41,651 nucleotides of DNA from Gammaproteobacteria bacterium (lineage in GTDB: Bacteria > Pseudomonadota > Gammaproteobacteria > Pseudomonadales > Azotimanducaceae): assembly GCA_003248125.1 (NCBI GenBank), contig QJXZ01000342.1, positions 1-41,651 on the forward strand. Reading direction: 5' to 3'. This document shows, piece after piece, positions 9,194 to 16,366 of the stretch. The notes under the pieces were generated by a model. The model saw only the letters and a program-made list of their open reading frames with translations, had not been told where the DNA came from and ran no database searches. The translations under genes were made by a program, and so were the position numbers. Position 1 is the first letter of the stretch; each line of letters opens with the position of its first letter.

Positions 9194-10927
9194 CTAGCAC
9201 GACTCGATCGGTTCAATGTGTTCGACGACCAGCTGCAACGTGCGTCGGTCACCCCAATCGTTGACACCGAGGCGATACACCGCTGTCACGTGTTGTGCAT
9301 CTTCCATCGGCAATCGATTGAACGCGATTGCATCCACAACTCGCTCGCGGCTGCGCAATGTCAAACGCGTGTGCCGTTCACCGACCACGCGTTGGTGCAA
9401 CACGTCGAACACACCATGAAAGCGCGGTTCAGGAAAACCCTGTCCCCAAGGACCGGCGGCGTCGATCTCTGCGGCGCGCTCCAGAATCAGGTCGTCAACG
9501 TCGAGTTCGCCATCGGTCATGAGTGTGCCCGAGAGGTCCTCTGCCGACACCCAACGACCGACCTCGGTTGCGAAGGCGTGCGCGAAGCGCTCGAAGTGAA
9601 TACGGCGAATGGTGAGACCTGCCGCCATGGCGTGACCGCCAAACTTCGTGACCAACCCGGGATACCGCGTTGCGATCGCATCGAGTGTATCGCGAATGTG
9701 CACGCCAGGGACCGATCGCGCAGAACCCTTGATCTCCTCCGGTGCTGCCGGGCCGGCATCTGCGAAGGCGATGGCGGGACGATGGAACCGTTCGCGCAGA
9801 CGACCCGCGACGATTCCGACGACTCCTTGATGCCAATCCGCGTCGTAGACGCACAGGCCCAACGTCGAATCGACATCGGCGATGCCGGCGACGATCAACT
9901 CGGCTTGTCGCGTCATCTGTTGTTCGATCTCTCGCCTAGCGAGGTTGAGCTGCTCGAGGGCCGTGGCCAGCGAGCGCGCCTCCGCGAGCTCGGTCGCGAG
10001 CAGACAGCGAATGCCAATGGTCATGTCGTCGAGTCGTCCTGCCGCATTCAACCTTGGGCCGAGCGCAAAGCCGAGGTCGCTGGCCTTCAGCTCGCCGACG
10101 ACGCGAGAAGACACTTCGCACAATGCCAAGATCCCGGGTCGCGCGCGTCCGGCGCGCATCCGTCGAAGGCCCTGCTGGACGAGAATGCGATTGTTGCGAT
10201 CGAGCGGCACGACGTCGGCGATGGTGCCGAGTGCGACCAGATCGAGCCAATCACCGAGTGCCGGTTCGGCGAGTTCCTGCGATCGGAACCACCCCGCCGA
10301 TCGCAGCGCCGATCTGGTCACCGCCATGACGTAGAAAATGACGCCGACGCCGGCCAGCGCCCTGCTCGGGAATGTGTTGCCCGGCACGTTCGGGTTCACC
10401 AATGCATCGGCGGCAGGTAGCTCGGCACCCGGCAAATGATGGTCGGTGATGATCACATCGACACCGGCTTCCTTGGCGGCGGCGACGCCTTCGATACTGG
10501 CAACACCGTTGTCGACGGTGACGATGACATCGGGCTGATCCGCGAGCGCCAGCGCAACGATTTCGCGCGACAGGCCGTAGCCGAAGTCGAAGCGATTGGG
10601 CACCAAGAAGCTGACGCGTGTCGCACCCATCGCTTGCAACGCGGACACCGCGAGTGCACAGGCGGTCGCACCGTCGGCATCGAAGTCGGCGACTATTTTG
10701 ATGTGCCGGTTCGCGCGCACCGCATCGGCTAGAAGCTCGCCTGCCTTGTCGATGTCGACCAGCCCGTTGGGGGGCAACAATCCGGTCAGCGAAAGATCGA
10801 GTTCGTCGGCGCGTGTGACGCCCCTTGCCGCGAAGATTCGAGTTAGAAGCGGCGTGATATCGCTGCCGAGGTGGACGTTGGCGTCTACCTCACGCGTGAC
10901 GATCGCTCGCGAGCGTGCATCAGGCAT
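9194..10927 (-). CDS. recJ: Single-stranded-DNA-specific exonuclease RecJ
   Basis: A 577-residue 5'-3' single-strand exonuclease acting in RecF-pathway recombination, mismatch repair and base-excision repair. It belongs to the DHH phosphoesterase family: motif I DFDADGATA at residues 81-89, the DNG of VTVDNG at 138-142, and the DHH motif IITDHHLPG with D162-H163-H164. The DHHA1 region includes KFGGHAMAAG, a RecJ hallmark. Length is the same as E. coli RecJ. ATG at 10927 overlaps the hom stop by 8 bases, so it is likely coupled to hom. It is 28 bases upstream of prfB. Confidence 0.97.
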   Translation of the reverse strand: MPDARSRAIVTREVDANVHLGSDITPLLTRIFAARGVTRADELDLSLTGLLPPNGLVDIDKAGELLADAVRANRHIKIVADFDADGATACALAVSALQAMGATRVSFLVPNRFDFGYGLSREIVALALADQPDVIVTVDNGVASIEGVAAAKEAGVDVIITDHHLPGAELPAADALVNPNVPGNTFPSRALAGVGVIFYVMAVTRSALRSAGWFRSQELAEPALGDWLDLVALGTIADVVPLDRNNRILVQQGLRRMRAGRARPGILALCEVSSRVVGELKASDLGFALGPRLNAAGRLDDMTIGIRCLLATELAEARSLATALEQLNLARREIEQQMTRQAELIVAGIADVDSTLGLCVYDADWHQGVVGIVAGRLRERFHRPAIAFADAGPAAPEEIKGSARSVPGVHIRDTLDAIATRYPGLVTKFGGHAMAAGLTIRRIHFERFAHAFATEVGRWVSAEDLSGTLMTDGELDVDDLILERAAEIDAAGPWGQGFPEPRFHGVFDVLHQRVVGERHTRLTLRSRERVVDAIAFNRLPMEDAQHVTAVYRLGVNDWGDRRTLQLVVEHIEPIESC

Positions 10928-12215
10928 GGTCGTCGAGGGGCTCGACGCGAATGCGTGTGACGCGATCGATCACTTCATCGAGTGCCTCGATGGCTGATAC
11001 CGCCGCGTCCATCGCCGCTTCCTTGACCCGGTGGGTCAAGATGATCACCGGCACCCACGCCCGTCCTGCATCCTGTCGCACCGCGTGCTCGCGCTGGATG
11101 ACCGCTTCGATGCTGATGGCATTCACCGACAGGATCTGTGCGACCTTGGCCAGCACACCGGGCTGATCGACCGACGGAATCCGTAGGTAGTAGGCAGTTT
11201 CTACGGCCGACATCGGCAGGCAGCACACGTCGCCGCGCGGCGCCGGCGCTTCCACGGCGTTGCCGCGAGCCAGATCAATGAGGTCCGATACGATCGCCGA
11301 TGCGGTCGGCTGCGCACCGGCACCGGGTCCATAGTAGAGCGACGAGCCAACCGCATCGGAGTTCACCACCACGGCGTTCATGACACCGTCGACCTTCGCG
11401 AGCAAGCGTTCCTCTGGGATGAGTGTTGGATGCACGCGCAACTCGACCCCATCACTCGTGCGCCGGGCGATGCCGAGGTGTTTGACGCGATAGCCGAGCG
11501 CATGGGCGTATTCGATGTCTTCTGGCGTGAGCCGATCCACACCTTCGGCGTAGACCACCCGCGCGTCGAGCGGCGTGTCGAAGGCGAGGGCCGCGAGAAT
11601 GGTCAACTTATGCGCGGCGTCGATCCCTTGCACGTCGAATGCGGGATCGGCTTCGGCGTATCCGCGCGCCTGGGCATCGGCAAGCGCATCGGCGAACGAC
11701 CGCCCTTCACTTGCCATCGCGGTCAAGATGAAGTTCGAAGTGCCGTTGATGATGCCGGCAATCCATTGCACGTTGTTGCCGGCTAGCCCTTCGCGCAAGG
11801 TTTTGACGATGGGAATACCGCCCGCGACTGCGGCTTCGAATCCGACCGCGACGCCGGCGCGCGCGGCCTGAGGTAGCAGCTCGCCACCAGCGGTGGCGAT
11901 CAGCGCCTTGTTGGCTGTCACGAAGTGCTTGCGCGCGGCGACCGCGCCTTCGAACAGACGCCGTGATGCGGCGACGTCACCCATCGTCTCGACCACGACG
12001 TCCACGCTTGGGTCGTCGACGACGTCCATGATCTGCGTGGTGAATACCGCTTTACCGAGATCCACCGCCGGTCTCGGCGTGCGGCTCGCGACGCGCACGA
12101 CCTCGATACCTCTACCGGCCTGGTGCGCGATTCGATCCGCGTTGCGAGCAAGCAGCTCGACGACACCTCGACCCACGGTGCCGAGGCCGCAGAGGCCGAC
12201 GCGAAGCGGCTCCAT
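10920..12215 (-). CDS. hom: Homoserine dehydrogenase (monofunctional, ACT domain)
   Basis: A 431-residue NAD(P)-dependent enzyme reducing aspartate semialdehyde to homoserine, the branch to threonine and methionine. The N-terminal Rossmann motif is GLCGLGTVG; TANKALIA and EAAVAGGIPIVKTLREGLAGN follow, the latter a homoserine-dehydrogenase signature. A C-terminal ACT domain (roughly the last 85 residues, from YYLRIPSVDQPGVLAK) is the usual threonine-feedback site. ATG at 12215 is preferred to an in-frame TTG five codons earlier because family members begin MxPxxVGxCGLGTVG. No thrC follows; recJ overlaps by 8 bases. The homoserine may feed metY at 22444 after O-acetylation. Confidence 0.95.
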   Translation of the reverse strand: MEPLRVGLCGLGTVGRGVVELLARNADRIAHQAGRGIEVVRVASRTPRPAVDLGKAVFTTQIMDVVDDPSVDVVVETMGDVAASRRLFEGAVAARKHFVTANKALIATAGGELLPQAARAGVAVGFEAAVAGGIPIVKTLREGLAGNNVQWIAGIINGTSNFILTAMASEGRSFADALADAQARGYAEADPAFDVQGIDAAHKLTILAALAFDTPLDARVVYAEGVDRLTPEDIEYAHALGYRVKHLGIARRTSDGVELRVHPTLIPEERLLAKVDGVMNAVVVNSDAVGSSLYYGPGAGAQPTASAIVSDLIDLARGNAVEAPAPRGDVCCLPMSAVETAYYLRIPSVDQPGVLAKVAQILSVNAISIEAVIQREHAVRQDAGRAWVPVIILTHRVKEAAMDAAVSAIEALDEVIDRVTRIRVEPLDDHA

Positions 12216-12248
12216 GAGCTTCAGTTCCAATCGTTGAACGGGGCCGGA

Positions 12249-12277
12249 ACGCTAAGAGCTATCGCGGAATCGGTCAA
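12249..12277 (-). promoter_or_regulatory. Possible sigma-70 promoter for hom
   Basis: On the minus strand TTGACC (12277-12272) is followed after 17 bases by TAGCGT (12254-12249). The -35 matches the consensus at five of six positions; the -10 at only three. Placement, about 27 bases before the hom ATG after the predicted start site, is reasonable. Weak call. Confidence 0.3.
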
Positions 12278-12306
12278 GCAGCGAACGCTCGACGCGCCGG
12301 CGACGA

Positions 12307-13050
12307 CTACTGCAACGCGGCTGCCGCGAGTTGGTCGGCGGGTGTGTACCCCGGTTGCATGCGCCCAGACTCGAACACGATTGCCGGCGTACCACTAACG
12401 CCGATTTCCTGACCCAGCAGGTATTGCTGCTCCACGGGATTGGTACAGGTCTTGGAAAGGATCGTTTCGCCACGCTTGAGGCGCGTGATCGCATCATTGC
12501 GATCGCTCGAGCACCAAGCGGATACCATCTTCTCGTAGGCAGCCGAACCGATCCCCTGGCGGGGATAGGCGAGATAGCGTACTTCGATGCCCAGGCGATT
12601 GAGCTCGGGCACCTCCTGATGAAGCTTGCGGCAATAGCCGCAGTCGACGTCGGTGAAGACCGTAATGGCCGCCTTGCGCGTGGTGGTCGCCGGGAAAATC
12701 GCCATCTCCTCGAGCGGTACGGCCGCAACCAGTTCCTTGCGCTGCCCATCACGACGCGCTTCGGCGAGATTGACCAGCTCGTCGTCTTTGAGCTCGTAGA
12801 GATCACCCGCAATCAAATATCGGCCGTCGTTGGTGGCGTACAACATGGTTCCACCGCTGAGTTCGATGACCGACATGCCAGGGACGGGTGCAGCCGAAAC
12901 GCTCTGCACCGGTAAGTCCGGGCGCAAGGCCTTGAGCTTGGCGAGCACAGCGGGGCCGGTCGCGTCACCGGCTGCAGCGGCCAATATCCATCCACCGCTC
13001 GCCGCCGCAAGCGTGGCGAGCAGTAGCGCGGTCGCGTGTCGTGGCTTCAT
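12307..13050 (-). CDS. dsbC: Thiol:disulfide interchange protein DsbC
   Basis: A periplasmic disulfide isomerase of 247 residues. An N-terminal signal peptide (MKPRH then a hydrophobic run of about 20 residues, Ala-rich cleavage region near 26-30) is followed by the DsbC dimerisation domain and a thioredoxin domain. The active site CGYC is at 137-140, the second structural cysteine pair C180/C202, and the cis-proline loop GTPAI at 220-224. ATG at 13050 is chosen because GGA lies seven bases upstream and MKPRH makes a natural signal-peptide start; an ATG four codons earlier (13062) is possible but lacks a ribosome-binding site. xerD lies just upstream, as in E. coli. Confidence 0.94.
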   Translation of the reverse strand: MKPRHATALLLATLAAASGGWILAAAAGDATGPAVLAKLKALRPDLPVQSVSAAPVPGMSVIELSGGTMLYATNDGRYLIAGDLYELKDDELVNLAEARRDGQRKELVAAVPLEEMAIFPATTTRKAAITVFTDVDCGYCRKLHQEVPELNRLGIEVRYLAYPRQGIGSAAYEKMVSAWCSSDRNDAITRLKRGETILSKTCTNPVEQQYLLGQEIGVSGTPAIVFESGRMQPGYTPADQLAAAALQ

Positions 13051-13100
13051 ATCCAATTCCATAGTTGACAGGTCGTTCGACTCGCTCCGGCGGCAAGTGT

Positions 13101-14012
13101 TCAGCCGCGCGGATGGTGGCGCGAATGTAGCGCCTTCAGGCGCTGCTGCGCGACGTGAGTATAAATCTGGGTCGTGGACAGATCTGCGTGCCCAAGCATC
13201 ATTTGCACTGCGCGCAAGTCCGCACCGTGGTTGATCAAATGGGTCGCAAACGCGTGCCGAAGGGTATGCGGTGATAGGTGGCGCTGAATACCCGCCTTTC
13301 GTGCATACCGTTTGATGCCATGCCAGAACGTCTGCCGCGTCATCGTGCGGCCGCGCCGGCTCGGGAACAGCGCCGCCGGGGCGTTGCGGGCAGCAAGATG
13401 GGGACGCGCCGCACGGAGGTACTCATCGAGCCACGTGAGCGCCTCCTCACCCACCGGCACCAGGCGTTCGCGCCCGCCCTTGCCCACCACCCGGACCACC
13501 CCTTGGCGAACGTTGACACCCGTGGCCCGCAAACCGACCAGTTCCGAAACCCGCAGGCCAGTGGCATAGAGCAGCTCGAGCATCGCGCGATCGCGCAAGC
13601 CGAGCGCGGTGGTGGTATCCGGTGCGGCGAGCAACGCCTCCACGTCGCCTTCGGACAGTGACGCCGGCAGAGTCCGACCGAGTTTCGGTGCCGACAGATT
13701 CGTGGTTGGGTCGGTCGCAACCGCCTCGCGGGCCACGAGATGACGATAGAAACCCTTGAGCACGGACACCAGCCGCGCGGTTGAGCGGGCGGTAAATCCT
13801 CGTGCCTGCCGGTCACCGAGATAGTCGAGGATGTCGGCCCGCCGCGCATTGGCAAGCGGCCGGTCGAGCGCCGCAGCAAACGCCTCGAGGTCGCGCCGGT
13901 AGGCCGCCAAGGTGTTGGCGCGCAGTCCACGCACGGACCAGAGTTCGTCGAGATAGCGGTCGATCAAGGGATCGGCCGACCGGTTGGTCGAATTGGGGCG
14001 TCGAGTGACCAT
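13101..14012 (-). CDS. xerD: Site-specific tyrosine recombinase XerD
   Basis: A 303-residue recombinase that, with XerC, resolves chromosome dimers at dif. An N-terminal SAM-like core-binding domain (about 12-100) precedes the catalytic domain with all active-site residues: R154 (TGLRVSELVGL), K178 (VGKGGRERL), H249 and R252 (SPHTLRHAFATHL), H275 (LGHADLSTTQ) and the nucleophile Y284 (QIYTHV). Length and the xerD-dsbC adjacency favour XerD over XerC. It is a chromosomal housekeeping recombinase: no integron, phage or att site accompanies it. A probable promoter lies at 14069-14097. Confidence 0.94.
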   Translation of the reverse strand: MVTRRPNSTNRSADPLIDRYLDELWSVRGLRANTLAAYRRDLEAFAAALDRPLANARRADILDYLGDRQARGFTARSTARLVSVLKGFYRHLVAREAVATDPTTNLSAPKLGRTLPASLSEGDVEALLAAPDTTTALGLRDRAMLELLYATGLRVSELVGLRATGVNVRQGVVRVVGKGGRERLVPVGEEALTWLDEYLRAARPHLAARNAPAALFPSRRGRTMTRQTFWHGIKRYARKAGIQRHLSPHTLRHAFATHLINHGADLRAVQMMLGHADLSTTQIYTHVAQQRLKALHSRHHPRG

Positions 14013-14052
14013 TCCTGCCGCAATTGTACGGCGCGCGTCGCGCTGCCCATTT

Positions 14053-14069
14053 GCTCGATGAAGTCGAGC
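14053..14069. repeat. Perfect 6-5-6 inverted repeat, possible operator
   Basis: GCTCGA (14053-14058), five bases, TCGAGC (14064-14069). It could be a hairpin in the xerD 5' UTR or a dyad operator serving either xerD or the divergent RNA gene. Nothing in the sequence decides between these. Confidence 0.4.
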
Positions 14070-14097
14070 TTATATCAATAACTAGCTGATAAATCTA
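14069..14097 (-). promoter_or_regulatory. Probable sigma-70 promoter for xerD
   Basis: On the minus strand TATAAG (14074-14069), five of six matches to the -10 consensus, lies 17 bases after TAGATT (14097-14092), a weak -35. It sits in the only AT-rich island of the gap (about 14069-14107). The predicted start would give a roughly 50-base 5' UTR for xerD containing the inverted repeat GCTCGA-N5-TCGAGC (14053-14069). Confidence 0.4.
14073..14085 (+). promoter_or_regulatory. IHF-like binding site
   Basis: TATCAATAACTAG agrees with the integration host factor consensus WATCAANNNNTTR at all constrained positions but one (A for the second T). It lies in an AT-rich patch about 36 bases upstream of a sigma-54-like -24 element, a usual position for IHF at sigma-54 promoters. 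The match is by eye only. Confidence 0.3.
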
Positions 14098-14120
14098 TGC
14101 TTTCATTAGCGAGCGTGCGT

Positions 14121-14136
14121 TGGCATACAAGCTGCA
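14121..14136 (+). promoter_or_regulatory. Possible sigma-54 (-24/-12) promoter for the + strand RNA
   Basis: TGGCATACAAGCTGCA resembles the sigma-54 consensus TGGCACG-N4-TTGCA: GG at 14122-14123 and GC at 14134-14135 have the required 12-base phase, with three mismatches (T, A and C in place of C, G and T). The predicted start would be near 14147. I found no good sigma-70 -35/-10 pair on this strand; TATGCT at 14096-14101 is the best alternative -10. Confidence 0.35.
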
Positions 14137-14146
14137 ACTCGGACCG

Positions 14147-14310
14147 TTGGCGGCGGACGATGCGGGCTGTCCCCCTAAGCGTCGATCGCGGCTGCGAAAC
14201 GAAGGCCGTCTCTCCCCTCCGTTTCGCATTGTGGTTCCGAGGAACCGACCAGCTTGTCAGGCGATCCTCTCCCCTCTTGGTCCCCCACGCCTGGCAAGCT
14301 GGTTTTTCTT
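14147..14310 (+). ncRNA. Candidate structured small RNA with C-rich loops
   Basis: The 342-base gap between xerD and rplS has no credible protein gene but strong RNA structure on the + strand. In order: a C-run (TGTCCCCCTAAG, 14169-14180 region); a 9-bp hairpin, arms 14193-14201 and 14220-14228, loop 14202-14219; a short GGTTCC/GGAACC hairpin (14233-14246); and a 16-bp terminator hairpin with a 24-base loop. The two large loops each contain the identical 10-mer CTCTCCCCTC (14210-14219 and 14267-14276), and the last also holds TCCCCC. C-rich loops like these are used by known riboregulators to pair with G-rich ribosome-binding sites (for example Xanthomonas sX13); homology is not claimed. The 5' end is uncertain: about 14147 if the sigma-54-like promoter is used, about 14108 otherwise. 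Confidence 0.55.
14248..14310 (+). terminator. Strong intrinsic terminator of the candidate small RNA
   Basis: Left arm ACCAGCTTGTCAGGCG (14248-14263) pairs over all 16 positions with CGCCTGGCAAGCTGGT (14288-14303), including one G-U pair, and is followed by TTTTCTT (14304-14310). On the opposite strand the G-U pair becomes a C-A mismatch and no T tract follows, so the element is oriented to the + strand. The 24-base pyrimidine-rich loop is unusually long for a plain terminator. Confidence 0.75.
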
Positions 14311-14336
14311 GCATCGGGCAGGAACCCACCCGATGC
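14311..14336. repeat. 8-bp hairpin downstream of rplS
   Basis: GCATCGGG (14311-14318) and CCCGATGC (14329-14336) form a perfect 8-bp stem with a 10-base loop, 19 bases after the rplS stop. On the minus strand it is followed by AAGAAAAA rather than a T tract, so it is not a canonical terminator for rplS. It may protect the 3' end of the operon mRNA. Confidence 0.5.
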
Positions 14337-14354
14337 GCCAGCGTAGCGTTGCAG

Positions 14355-14705
14355 TTAGACCTTTTCCTTGATCCGCGCCTTGCGTCCCGACAAGCCCCGC
14401 AGGTAGTAGAGCTTCGCCTGGCGGACATCGCCGCGGCGCTTCAGCTCGATGCCGGCAATCAGCGGACTATGGGTTTGAAATACGCGCTCGACACCGACGC
14501 CGTGGGAGATCTTGCGCACGGTGAACGACGAATTCACGCCACGGTTGCGCTTGCCGATCACCACACCTTCGAACGCCTGGGTGCGCTCCCGGCCGCCTTC
14601 GGCAACTCGTACTTGGACAACCACGGTGTCGCCAGGGGCGAAGTCCGGCACATCGGCTTTCAGTTGCTCGTTCTCGATCGCCTCGATGATCTTGTTCCTA
14701 CGCAT
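14355..14705 (-). CDS. rplS: 50S ribosomal protein L19
   Basis: A 116-residue ribosomal protein at the interface of the two subunits. The family signatures are all visible: [21 protein letters not shown], then [21 protein letters not shown] and the basic C-terminal [14 protein letters not shown]. Length is typical. ATG at 14705 overlaps the trmD stop by 8 bases, in the universally conserved rpsP-rimM-trmD-rplS order. Translation is probably coupled to trmD. Confidence 0.98.
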   Translation of the reverse strand: MRRNKIIEAIENEQLKADVPDFAPGDTVVVQVRVAEGGRERTQAFEGVVIGKRNRGVNSSFTVRKISHGVGVERVFQTHSPLIAGIELKRRGDVRQAKLYYLRGLSGRKARIKEKV

Positions 14706-15471
14706 GTTCTTGCTCCCGCCTCGATTCCCGCCAATATTCGTTCAACAATTTCCGCGTGTCGCCGTCCAGCGCGCGGCCCGTCAACAAATCGGGCCGCCGC
14801 TCGTATGTTCGTCCCAGCGCAACCTTGCGCCGATAGCGCACGATGGCGGCGTGATCGCCACCGAGCAACGGTGCGGGCACGCGCCGGTCGTCAATGGCGT
14901 CCGGCCGCGTGTACGCCGGGCAGTCCAAGAGTCCCGCGCGGTGCGATTCCGCATCGATCGATTCGGCATTGCCGAGCGTACCGGGCAGCTGACGAGCCAC
15001 CGCATCGAGCAACACCATCGCCGGCAATTCACCGCCCGAAAGCACGAAATCGCCGATCGATATCTCCTCGTCGACGCACGCTTCGATGACGCGTTCGTCG
15101 ATGCCTTCGTAGCGCCCGGCAATCAGTACCAGCGCCGCTTCGTGCGCCAATGCCTCGACGCGCGCCTGATCCAGCACCCGACCCTGAGGGGTCAGGTAGA
15201 TCACTCGCACCGGTCCCGGCGCGGCGGCCCGCGCTGCATCGACAGCGGCCATTACCGGCGCAAATTTCATGACCATGCCGGCACCGCCACCGTAAGGTCG
15301 GTCGTCGACGGTGCGGTGTCGATCGCGCGTATGGTCGCGCGGATTCTCGATCCGCAACGCCATCACGCCCGTGGCGATGGCGCGCGCCACCACACCATGA
15401 CGCGTCAGCGCCGCGAATGCCTCCGGGAAGATGCTGACGACAGCGACCCACACACGCGCATCCTCATTCAT
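14698..15471 (-). CDS. trmD: tRNA (guanine-37-N1) methyltransferase TrmD
   Basis: A 257-residue SPOUT-class enzyme methylating G37 of tRNAs reading CNN codons, which prevents +1 frameshifting. The knotted SAM-binding region has [23 protein letters not shown] and the catalytic [24 protein letters not shown] is the other hallmark. ATG at 15471 is preferred, giving MNEDAR before the conserved VSIFPE; an ATG 11 codons upstream (15504) has a GGA at proper spacing but would lengthen the family N-terminus and overlap rimM by 41 bases. With the chosen start the overlap with rimM is 8 bases. Confidence 0.95.
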   Translation of the reverse strand: MNEDARVWVAVVSIFPEAFAALTRHGVVARAIATGVMALRIENPRDHTRDRHRTVDDRPYGGGAGMVMKFAPVMAAVDAARAAAPGPVRVIYLTPQGRVLDQARVEALAHEAALVLIAGRYEGIDERVIEACVDEEISIGDFVLSGGELPAMVLLDAVARQLPGTLGNAESIDAESHRAGLLDCPAYTRPDAIDDRRVPAPLLGGDHAAIVRYRRKVALGRTYERRPDLLTGRALDGDTRKLLNEYWRESRREQEHA

Positions 15472-16009
15472 CAGGATCGCGATCGATGACGATTTCGCCA
15501 CCATCGAGATCCACCGTCACGACGTAAGCCGCGACGAACGGTATCAAAGCTTCTCTTCTATCCGCTTTTCTTCGATCCACTTCGCTTCGAACGCAAACGC
15601 GCTCGATCACGAGCACATCGTGAGCCGGTGTCGACAATAGATTGACGACGCGTCCCACTCGAACCCCGTCCCGATCGACGACGGCGAGGCCGATCAAGTC
15701 CTTCCAGTAGTACTCACCCGGCGCCGGCGCCGGCAGCACTGCTGCGTCCACACCGATATCGCATCCGGCGAGTGCGGCCGCCGCATTGCGATTGACGATG
15801 CCCTCGAAGGACGCCACGAAGCCCTGCTTGTGCGCCCTCACTTCGCTGACCTGCACTCGCTGCCAGACACCGTCGCGACCCAACTGCCACGGCCGGTACG
15901 CAAGCAGATTGTCAGCCGGTTCGGTGAACGAGCTGACGTGTACCCAGCCGCGCACGCCATAAGGTCGACCGACCTTGCCGACCACCACCTTGTCGGCACC
16001 CGCGGTCAT
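15464..16009 (-). CDS. rimM: 16S rRNA processing protein RimM
   Basis: A 181-residue assembly factor for the 30S head that binds protein S19. The N-terminal domain has VVGKVGRPYGVRGWVHVSSF and the PRC-barrel C-terminal domain has EYYWKDLIGLAVVD and a closing VDLDGGEIVID. It is slightly longer than usual near residues 142-158, where a 15-base imperfect tandem duplication (15549-15578) encodes DRRKA-DRREA before the conserved LIPFV. It lies 4 bases after rpsP and overlaps trmD by 8 bases. Confidence 0.95.
   Translation of the reverse strand: MTAGADKVVVGKVGRPYGVRGWVHVSSFTEPADNLLAYRPWQLGRDGVWQRVQVSEVRAHKQGFVASFEGIVNRNAAAALAGCDIGVDAAVLPAPAPGEYYWKDLIGLAVVDRDGVRVGRVVNLLSTPAHDVLVIERVCVRSEVDRRKADRREALIPFVAAYVVTVDLDGGEIVIDRDPDE
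15549..15578. repeat. 15-bp imperfect tandem duplication inside rimM
   Basis: GCTTCTCTTCTATCC (15549-15563) is followed immediately by GCTTTTCTTCGATCC (15564-15578), 13 of 15 bases identical. It is in frame and encodes two copies of a charged DRR(K/E)A unit. Its pyrimidine bias stands out against the surrounding sequence. Confidence 0.7.
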
Positions 16010-16013
16010 GCCA

Positions 16014-16283
16014 TCAGGCGGCGGCAGCAGTCTCCGTACCCGCCTTACGCGCCGCTTTGATCAACGCCGCGACCCGCTCGGACGGCTTGGCACCTTTGCC
16101 AAGCCAGTAATCAACTCGCTCGAGATCGATGCGCAGCCGCTCGGCTTTACCGCGCGCCAACGGATTGAAGAAGCCGACACGTTCGACGAAGCGGCCGTCG
16201 CGCGCCCGCGCTTTGTCCGCCACGGTGACGTGATAAAAGGGAGCGTTCCTGGCACCGTGTCGCGCCAGCCGAATCGTTACCAT
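16014..16283 (-). CDS. rpsP: 30S ribosomal protein S16
   Basis: An 89-residue small-subunit protein. The start [19 protein letters not shown] and the following [20 protein letters not shown] are the standard S16 signature; the C-terminus ends in a short Ala-rich tail (TETAAAA). It is first gene of the rpsP-rimM-trmD-rplS operon, with a likely promoter at 16314-16341. Confidence 0.98.
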   Translation of the reverse strand: MVTIRLARHGARNAPFYHVTVADKARARDGRFVERVGFFNPLARGKAERLRIDLERVDYWLGKGAKPSERVAALIKAARKAGTETAAAA

Positions 16284-16313
16284 GCGTAAGTCGCCCTGTG
16301 CGAAAGGCGCGGT

Positions 16314-16341
16314 ATTCTAATGGAAGGCCCTAGGCCTGCAA
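16314..16341 (-). promoter_or_regulatory. Sigma-70 promoter of the rpsP-rimM-trmD-rplS operon
   Basis: On the minus strand TTGCAG (16341-16336) and TAGAAT (16319-16314) are separated by 16 bases. The -10 matches five of six consensus positions and is followed by a GC-rich discriminator (ACCGCGCC), typical of ribosomal and growth-rate-controlled promoters. It lies in the 83-base gap after ffh. Confidence 0.5.
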
Positions 16342-16366
16342 AGCACTGATTTGGGTCGAAAAATCC

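Noticed and set aside
13101-14012. Tyrosine recombinase as a sign of an integrated element
   Set aside because: All features and the xerD-dsbC-recJ order mark it as the chromosomal XerD; no att repeats, tRNA or cargo genes are near.
14311-14336. Hairpin after rplS as an intrinsic terminator
   Set aside because: Followed by A residues on the rplS strand; kept as a structural repeat only.
14075-14428. A 117-codon minus-strand open frame running from rplS through the xerD-rplS gap
   Set aside because: It overlaps rplS in another frame, has no ribosome-binding site, its composition looks random, and the gap shows RNA structure instead.
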